Shown here piece after piece: positions 56,905 through 64,000 of a stretch of 64,000 nt of DNA. Below the pieces are notes generated by a model. That model was not told the origin of the DNA. It worked only from the letters and a program-made list of their open reading frames with translations, and ran no database searches. The position numbers and the translations under genes were made by a program. Each line of letters begins with the position of its first letter. The first letter of the stretch is position 1. Origin of the DNA: Gentiana macrophylla (lineage: Eukaryota; Streptophyta; Magnoliopsida; Gentianales; Gentianaceae); NCBI GenBank assembly GCA_026214975.1, contig CM047815.1, positions 83,534,800 to 83,598,799 of the forward strand. Direction: 5' to 3'.

Positions 56905-57640
56905 ACGTGAAGGTTTGCAAATCTACGCCTCGTCTCCCACAAACCTTCACGCTTTTTATGATGCTGAATGGGGCGGAAACAAGGATGACTACTCCTCCAC
57001 CCAAGGACGGAGCCAGGATTTCAATTTCTGGTGGGCTAATGGACAATTTTTAAGTTATCGGGTGGGTTGTATTAAGATAATTTCATGGATTAAACCGGAC
57101 TACGTAAATTTTTTTAGTGTAATTTTTTTTTGTTCGGGTGGGCTTAGCCCCCACCCATTTTCTACACAGCTACGTCCTTGCCTCCACCAATGCATATTTA
57201 ATCTTCCTTAGCAAAAATCTTGTATCCTGGAGTTCTAAAAAACAAACTTTTGTTGCTCGTTCTTCTACTGAGGTGGAATATCATTTTGTATCATTTTGTT
57301 GCCGTTATGAGTGGTAATCTTAACTGGTTCACTTATATGCTTCATGAACTTGGCTTCACTTCAATTCCTACGCCTCTCATTCTTCGTGATAACAATGGTG
57401 CCACACAACTCAGTGTGAATTCGGTTTTTTACTCTCACATGAAGCATGTAGCCATTGACCATCATTTCAGTTGAGATCAGGTTCAAAAAAGGTATGTTCG
57501 CGTCTCACATGTTAACAATTATGATCAATTAGCTGACGCGTTGACGAAGTCCTTACCTCGCTCGTTCTTTCATTATTTTAAGTTCAAGCTGGGACTTCAC
57601 GCCGACTGTCCCGACAGCGTGTTAGAATATCACAGTGAGT
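56905..57640 (+). pseudogene. Copia RNase H remnant split by a MITE
   Basis: FYDAEWGGNKDDYSST up to 57001 continues after the MITE as [20 protein letters not shown], then LNWFTYMLHELGF, ILRDNNGAT and QLADALTKSLPRSFF. Stop at about 57474. Confidence 0.8.
57002..57180. mobile_element. hAT MITE (179 bp)
   Basis: Ends CAAGGACGGAGC and GCTACGTCCTTG; flanked by perfect CCTCCACC (56994-57001, 57181-57188). It splits a Copia RNase H region whose reading resumes after it. Confidence 0.92.
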
Positions 57641-58422
57641 ATTGTATATAGTAAAAACCAATTATTCTTTAAATCTAATTGTTACATATATTGAGAAATT
57701 ATTTACATCATCTCATTGGTGACCGGAGTTGAGCATGATCATATTAATTAAGAGGTGGAAGTCACAATTATATATGCTCCAAAATGAACACCGGTCCCTC
57801 ATGAATATTTTAAAGGTATATTTTTGCTTTGAGCATAATTAATTTGTAGATGATTAATTTAAGAGATAAGAATCAGGTCTAATCATGGCCCCAAATGAAC
57901 TAATGAAGTCGATCATTACACAATCACAACATGGTTGCAAAGCAAAGATTTATGCATGTTCTTTATTTTGTTGCATGTCGCCACCCAATAACAGTTAATT
58001 CATTGCAATCTCCAATATAATACAGAATCCAGAATACTTGGGAAATCAAATTAACATTAATAATATTGTTTTTCATATCATTATTTTTCATTGCCAACTC
58101 ATATAATTATTTTATACATTTCAAACCCATTTGTATCTTAATTATAAAATAATGCCTATGATTTGAAATTAATTAAAAAGATACTTATAACTTATTTCTA
58201 TAGAAAAAGTTATAATGTTTTCAAGCTAATTAAAGAAAGAACTATACACTGTATGAATGATTCAATAAAATGAATGATTATATATATAAATATATATTTA
58301 TATATACATATATATATATATATATAAGTATATAGAAACTATATAATAATAAAAGTAATTAAATCTGTATCCAGTTGTTGAAAAGAATATATATAGATAA
58401 ATAGAGAGAGAATATAATTTAT
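57641..58422. other. Intergenic 3' of the bHLH gene, no gene recognised
   Basis: AT-rich, with TA-rich microsatellite sequence at about 58278-58330. The Copia 3' LTR presumably extends into the first part but has no second copy to fix its end. Confidence 0.5.
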
Positions 58423-61197
58423 TTATTTTTTTAAAAAGGGAAGAAATATGATTGGGAAACACTTGTGATGGGAGCATCTTCATTTGTTGTTGTTTGGCAA
58501 AGAGGGATAGCATCCAAAAGAGTGGTCAAAAGGGCCATGTTGATTTGTTGAGGAGGGAAACCCAAATCCCCCATATTCTTCAAATCTTTCTTCTCTCAGT
58601 AACTTCTGCATCATAATCGATGTCCCGCATGCTTTTGCTCTCTGTATGTATATATATATAAAATAAAAAATATTAACGACAAAAGATATTGTAGACCCCT
58701 AAACTATCTTGATCGATCGTAATAATTTCAATATCAATCATATAAGTCCCATTTGTGCTACATTATGGTTAATTTTGCTATAAATAAAAATAAAGGTTTA
58801 GATAAATTCTTGTTAGGACATAGTCTAGCTACTAGACTTGTTCAAGGTAGAATTGTTCAATGTAATCGTATCTTTTTTTGTATTTTTTATAAGATGTTAA
58901 ATACGTACGTGGATTGAACCTATAATATTTTAATTACACGACGACAACTTTTACTTTATACGAAAGCTCCAATATAATTCTATTTTATTATGTATGAAAT
59001 TGTTTTTAAAAAAAATTATAAAAAAAAAAATTGGATGAGACATGATATGTAAATTAATGCACTTTATTACTCAAAAGATTGGGTGTGGACTGGACACAGT
59101 TTTAAGTACCTGTATCATCATATTCATTGTATCTGTCTCTGCGTTAAAGTCATGAAAGTTGCTTGCTGCTGTAAGCTTCATTGACAAAAACTGTATGAAA
59201 CAAAATTATTAAATCATGCATTAGTATATATGTGTATTAATTCTATATTTTAATTTTGTCTACATGTAAGACATCCCACATAAATACATAATTATATGAT
59301 TTGAAAGGGTAAACTTTAATGACAGACATCCCACCAATGCAATAATAAGGAAAATCATATACACCGTCCGTCTTAAAGTATAAGTTATTTTAAGAAATTC
59401 ACCGAAATTAATAAAATGAATATATAAATGTCATAAATCCTAAAGAGAAATGACTTTGCTTATAATTAATACAATAGTTATAAAATAATAATACATATGT
59501 TGGATTGATAATAACGTTAATGTAATTAAGATAGAGAAAATGGTAATGAATGGTTCATTAGTAAAGAAAATGACTCATTTTATGCAAGAAATCAACGGGA
59601 TAGAATAGCTAATTATATTTTAAGAGCGGCAAGTTCCATCAGGGTATTAAATAAATAAGAATTAGAATTATAACCAGTGGCGGATCCACGTGACACGGGG
59701 GGTCATGTGACCCCACTCAACTTTATAATTAAAAAAAAAAATCCGAAACGATGTCGTTTTGGTATATAAAAAAAATCAAATTTTGACCTAATTACCCGCC
59801 CAACCTGATTTCGACCCGGAAATTTTTGATCTAAATAATATGTCTAACAGAAATTTTTAGCAAGTTCATTACACTTTTGTGACAAAAGTGTCCCGGTGAT
59901 TTTTTTCCTGAATTCGCCTCTGATTATAACTCACCTCAACTTGATTTTGCAAAGACTGAACATAATTAATTATCTCATCCAACATTGCTGCCATGCCCAC
60001 TGTCTGCAATTCAAACAATTAATCATTACAACTTCCTGTTCTTTCTTCTCTATTAAATAATTAATTCATAATGCAAAAGCAATTAGGACCCCCAAACTAA
60101 AAATCAATGGACCTAAGATATTAAAAAAAAAATGAGAAAGAAAGAAATCATCACCTTGTGGCACCCGGGAACTATGTCTTGTAAACATCTTAGCCTTTCA
60201 TTAATCTTGCCCCTCCTAACCTGATTAATTATCAAATCAAAAATAACAACAACTTAATTACATCAGTCTTTTGCCTAGTTTCAATTATATGTGAAAGCAA
60301 AAATATAATGGCAATTTAATGGGTGAAAATGAAAGGAAATAATGTGATAATTAATTTAGTGAAAGCAATGTATCAGTTTGAAACATGCATACTCTTTCTG
60401 CTAAGCTGTGGCTATCTGTGGCTTGACCCCTTCTGGCTCTAACGTGTACCACATCCTTTGGTTTTTTTTCTTCTTCATTTTTCCCATTACATTTTTGCTT
60501 CTTTCCTTTTCCTGCATTCTGTTATTCAACAAAATAAACATTATCAGAGCCCAAAAATAAATAAATAAAAATAGTTTGGTGTGTGTGTGTGTGTGTGTGT
60601 GTATGCAACCCAATTTATAAAAATCGCATGATTTCATGCACAATTCAATAACCCCAGAATTTGTGTAAAAGTCAGACTTTGCGGGCACGACGGCTCGGGA
60701 TACCGGAGGCTTTAAGCAATAATCCCAGAATTTGTGTAGAAAGAAAATCAACAACTCACATTTTTAAGTGTGATAATCCCATTTTCAGAATCAGGAGGAG
60801 AAGAATACGCCACCGAACTACTTTCCGGGGTTTCGAGTGAAGATTTCCTCTTCGTATTTCCAACATGATCATATACACGAGCATTTGCAGTAGACACCAC
60901 TGTAGGCTCAACAACAGGTGCATGAACCACATTTTTCTCTTTAACAGATGGAAAACAGGGCATATTTGCTGATGAATTTGTATTGAATTGAGAAGTATTA
61001 TCATGTGTGAAAAAACTATCTTGAGAAAATCCCATAATGGTATGAATGCCCCTGTTCCAGGAGGTTGAGGTGGTGTCGAATACTTCAGCTGGATTCAACA
61101 GTGGGAAGAAATTATTGGTTGTGTTTGGATGATCAATAGTGTCTGAAATTAAGGAGTTAAAGATACTAGTTGTATCTGTGAAGTACTGATGAGCCAT
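58423..61197 (-). CDS. bHLH transcription factor, BEE/bHLH75-like, six exons
   Basis: Exons (minus): 61197-60760, 60518-60393, 60220-60155, 60003-59935, 59190-59110, 58641-58423; all are in phase with GT-AG sites and give 332 residues, an apparently complete protein. Exon 1 encodes a Ser/Thr/Asn-rich N terminus from MAHQYF, ending KRKSSLETPESSSV. Exons 2-4 encode the bHLH: KDVVHVRARRGQATDSHSLA, ER|VRRGKINERLRCLQDIVPGC, then GMAAMLDEIINYVQSLQNQVE. The His-Glu-Arg triad of E-box/G-box binders is present. Exon 5 (FLSMKLTAASNFHDFN) follows helix 2. This arrangement is typical of the BEE/CIB-related group, nuclear factors in brassinosteroid and growth responses. The paralogue assignment is inference. 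The start is the ATG that opens MAHQYF; upstream codons lie in the leader. Confidence 0.9.
59362..59600. mobile_element. Degenerate Stowaway-like MITE in a bHLH intron
   Basis: CACCGTCCGTCTTAAAGTATAAGT at the left and a weakly inverted GACTCATTTTATGC at the right recall the CTCCCTCCGTCCC family. Termini are eroded and no duplication is certain. Confidence 0.4.
59675..59922. mobile_element. hAT MITE (248 bp) 12 bp from a splice donor
   Basis: Starts CAGTGGCGGATCC and ends GAATTCGCCTCTG (diverged inverse), flanked by perfect ATTATAAC (59667-59674, 59923-59930). It lies in the intron after exon 4 of the bHLH gene. Confidence 0.9.
60578..60602. repeat. (GT)n microsatellite in bHLH intron 1
   Basis: About 12 GT units. 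Confidence 0.95.
60668..60716 (+). mobile_element. 5'-truncated SINE fragment (49 bp) in bHLH intron 1
   Basis: Contains GTCAGACT and GGATACCGGAGGCTTTAA as in the 44651-44796 SINE. A 22-bp direct repeat with one mismatch, containing CCCAGAATTTGTGTA, brackets it (60646-60667, 60717-60738). Confidence 0.8.
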
Positions 61198-61307
61198 GAA
61201 GATATGTGTCAGAGAAATTAAGACGAACACTTTTTTTTTTAGGGTCAAATATGGAAAGGCAAATATTTTTGTAGGTAGTAGTAGGGGTTTATTAGCTCTT
61301 ATATCCC

Positions 61308-61315
61308 TTTATATA
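61308..61315 (-). promoter_or_regulatory. Probable TATA box of the bHLH gene
   Basis: The minus strand reads TATATAAAG about 110 bp upstream of the ATG at 61197. This is the best box before the transposon at 61406. Confidence 0.5.
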
Positions 61316-61405
61316 ATAGTTGGAGGAATATTATGGCAAATACGGATAGGGTAGTAGTAGGTTCTATTCTTTATTTGGCAAATTAAAACAAGAAGTATAT
61401 ATTTA

Positions 61406-62940
61406 GGGAAACTTGAATCTATGTGTGGAAAGTTAAATCTTTGATATATATAATCCGTAGAAAATGTTTTAAAATATATACTTTGTTTTTTTCCCGTCAC
61501 TCATGCGTTAAAGTTTAAATCCTTTTTTCGTCACTCATGCGTGAAAGCCCCACAAACTTGGTTACAATTTAGTAAAAATAAAATGATAGTGTCGGAATTA
61601 TCACGGTAGTGTTTGCGGTGTTTATAAAGTGGATATCTAGCCGTGTGATTGTGTGTTTGCCGGTGGTGAACGGCGACTAAATGGGAAATGTCGTGGTCGG
61701 ATTAAGGCAGTAAACGGCGAGCTCGATAGTCGACAAATTAGCAGAATTTGTCTGTTTTGTATAATATTGTAGATGACTTATGATTTACATTGAACCTCTA
61801 TATATAATCGAGCTGCTAATTAAGATTAAGCTACTGACGATAAGACATAATAAAGTGTGATATGACACTAATTAAACTAGACAATTGGCATGACGGATCC
61901 GATGTGTGGCGGACCCAACACTTAGCCATTTGCTGAATCTTTGTCAGGTCGTCATGTGATAGCTTGTTCGCCTATTTGAATGGGCTCGTAAGCCCGAAAT
62001 GTTATGGCTATTTTGTTGTTATATTATCACTAGTCATGAATACAATATCATTCAAACATAACCACTAAATTTTCACACGCTTTAATTTTTTGAACTTAAA
62101 ATAAAATTTACTATAAATATGTTAACTAATATAATTCAACATTACACACGAAACATTACAGGGATTTTATGTTTTCACACGCTTTCTTGAATTAGATTAG
62201 TTAACATCTTTATAGTAAATGTTTGAATGATATTATATTTATTATCTAAAATTTTCATGTTTCTTAAAAAAGGGATTATGATTAGAGTTACTACCGTGTC
62301 TATACCATTTTTACAAGTTTTTTAATTTTGTTTATAAATGAAAAATATATGGTGAGACGATGATGATATAAAAATAGTGACACCCATCTTGTAGTTGTGA
62401 TGATTTCAAGTTTTTTGTGTGTAAGGGATTTAGTTTTGTTTATAAGTGAAAAATACGTGGTGAGATGATAATGGTGTAAGAATATTGTAGACTTGAAGGA
62501 GTAACTTTATCACTCTTCAGTGATAATTATTGAGATTTTTAACCGGGTGGTTTTGGATGATCAAGTGTCAGTGAAGACAAAAATGTGTGTGCATGTGTAT
62601 ATTTCGTATCCATAAAAAGAAAACTCTATCACTCCCCAAAAAAACTTGTTAAGGTAAGATGCATTTGTTTTTACCAAAATGTGTATTCTAAAGTAAGATG
62701 TCTCTATTTTTACTAAATTGTAACCCTATTTGCGGGGCTTTCACACATGAGTCAAGCATGAATAACGAAAAAAGGATTTGGGTTTTCACGCATGAGTCAC
62801 GCATGTATAAGTGACGAAAAAAAGGCCGAAACACATATTTCTAAACATTTTTTGCAGGGCATTAATATCAAAGATTTAACTTTCCATGCATTTTCCAAAG
62901 AAAAAAAAATACTTTCGAGACATATATCTTCAATTTTCCC
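61406..62940. mobile_element. Long-TIR DNA transposon Y (1.54 kb), MULE-like
   Basis: Starts GGGAAACTTGAATC and ends GATATATG...CAATTTTCCC reading inward; arms of about 170 bp share GGAAAGTTAAATCTTTGATAT, CGTCACTCATGCGTGAAAG and TTACAATTTAGTAAAAAT. TATATTTA flanks both ends (61398-61405, 62941-62948). The interior has an imperfect hairpin (62040-62245) and a diverged duplication (62325-62470), with no ORF. Superfamily uncertain: MULE-like arms but an 8-bp flank. Confidence 0.65.
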
Positions 62941-62988
62941 TATATTTAAAGAAGGGAATTGACACCACCTCGTGTCAATTTTACCCCC

Positions 62989-64000
62989 TTTTTTTTTTTT
63001 TTTTGAACAGCCAAAGAAATATTTTATTATTAGAAAAATATTCAGCAAGAAGCAGAGAGTACAACAAAACCAATCGAAAAAACAAAAAACAGCCCCAAAA
63101 CTAGAAACAAGACCGCAAACTATGAAGAAGTAGCAGTAAAAGGATCAAGTTTCCATTTGGTCCACTCCCAGTTGAATTTAAAGCATCGACCTGAAACCCA
63201 TTCAAGCATCTCGACTGAATATCCGCAAACACAAACCGCAACATCGAAATTCTTATTGTTAAAAACCGGATCATTTCTTTTTAACCAAAGCATCCATAAT
63301 GTCACTTTTCTTATAGCATCCCAAATCATGTTATCTCGGCGATTCGCGTGTGATTCATTTTTAGAGCGAGAGATCATTCCATAGGACCGGAAGTATACCG
63401 AGAATTTACACCAATTGAGAACCATGCTCCAAATTCCTTGAGAAAGAGGCGACTAAGTAGGACGTGGAAACCTTCTTCATCAACCGTCGGCAAAAAGTAC
63501 ACTTGTAACATGGTAGACTTACACCTCTTCTTAGTAAATTGGATTTGGTAGGAAGTCTGTTTAGAGATGCTCTCCAGAAGAAGATGTTGACTTTCGAAGG
63601 AAGAGACTTATTCCAACTAATGTTGTCGTAAATGCTACCAGCCGCATTGGAACCAAGAATTGCGTGTTTCAGTTTGGAAACCGAAAAATAGCCCGAAGTA
63701 GACATGTTCCAGTAATGCACATCTTTGGTACCTGTAGTGATGGAAAAACAAGATAATAAAGAGTAAAGGTTATCGATCTCCCCAAGTTCCCTCCCTCTCG
63801 GCTCCCTCACCCAATCACATCTCCACCTCCAAGAACCTCCCTCCAAAAGTCCCACATCCCTCACCATTGCATCTTTATGAGCAGCTAGTCTAAGCAGTTT
63901 AGGAAACATATTTCTAAGACACCTTGCCCCACTTGGGTTGTCCTCCCAAAATTTGGTATCCGCCCCATTCCCGATTTTCTTCACATGCGACGTAAATAAT
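62989..64000 (-). mobile_element. LINE 3' part (minus), extends beyond window
   Basis: The T16 run at 62989-63004 is the poly(A) tail of a minus-strand L1-type LINE. Upstream on that strand lie the zf-RVT-like region (63984-63406: WNKSLPSKVNIFFWRASLNR and LPTKSNLLRRGV) and the C-terminal block (63425-63120: IRKVTLWMLWLKRNDPVFNNK). One frameshift near 63415 separates them. Confidence 0.85.

Larger units (their letters stand above)
55615..57640 (+). mobile_element. Copia element, mostly deleted, with nested fragments
   Basis: 5' LTR (about 55615-55834, with TATA about 55722-55730), PBS TGGTATCTGAGC (55835-55846), gag start (ATG 55951), then a foreign Ty3/Gypsy piece (56165-56900), then RNase H (56905-57640) interrupted by a hAT MITE, and the 3' LTR start TGTTAGAATATC at 57620. 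The 5' limit is uncertain. Confidence 0.75.

Noticed and set aside
58298..58513. ORF overlapping the bHLH last exon in another frame
   Set aside because: Shadow frame; the exon 6 frame joins correctly to exon 5 and ends at 58423.

Overview
This window is nuclear DNA of a eudicot plant. The evidence is intron-split genes with plant-specific families (a DUF639 protein and a BEE-type bHLH factor), AT-rich intergenic DNA, and a dense load of plant transposons: Athila-like and other Ty3/Gypsy LTR elements, Copia, TRIM, L1-type LINEs, SINEs, MULE, CACTA, hAT and Stowaway. I cannot name the species. No rRNA gene, functional tRNA, CRISPR or prokaryotic feature was seen.

Layout. 0-3.4 kb: 3' part of an Athila-like element on the + strand (element A), with an integrase remnant, a GC-rich dyad array, a TATA box, a leader intron and an ORF of the 'putative plant transposon protein' family. 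3.46-7.78 kb: a minus-strand, pol-less Athila-like element (element 1). 7.78-12.45 kb: a decayed Copia element into whose gag element 1 appears to have inserted. 12.5-16.4 kb: old repeats. 16.44-21.2 kb: the DUF639 gene (minus, nine coding exons), conserved along its length but broken by three single-base losses. 21.2-23.1 kb: intergenic DNA with a hAT MITE. 23.15-28.39 kb: a MULE (X1) holding a solo LTR and a captured methylesterase-like exon.

28.65-43.86 kb is a 15-kb nest. A 5'-truncated L1-type LINE with a 15-bp target duplication has received a TRIM element, a 1.4-kb solo Athila-type LTR, a deleted Copia element and a second pol-less Athila-like element (element 2). 44.86-47.33 kb: a second MULE copy (X2), inverted relative to X1. 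47.4-57.6 kb: a retroposed segment, a hAT MITE, a CACTA element with a 147-bp tandem array, Copia remnants, and a deleted hAT element with a Stowaway inside it. 58.42-61.20 kb: a bHLH gene with an apparently intact reading frame (minus, six exons), with a hAT MITE and a SINE fragment in its introns and a 1.5-kb long-TIR transposon just upstream of its TATA box. 63-64 kb: the 3' end of another LINE.

The most interesting signal is regulatory. Four LTR-element sequences carry arrays of short dyads just upstream of a TATA box. The dyad arms differ between families, but all share one architecture: inverted arms of 5-7 bp, each ending in CG at the centre, around a 2-bp spacer (core CG-NN-CG). All coordinates and comparisons were made by eye.
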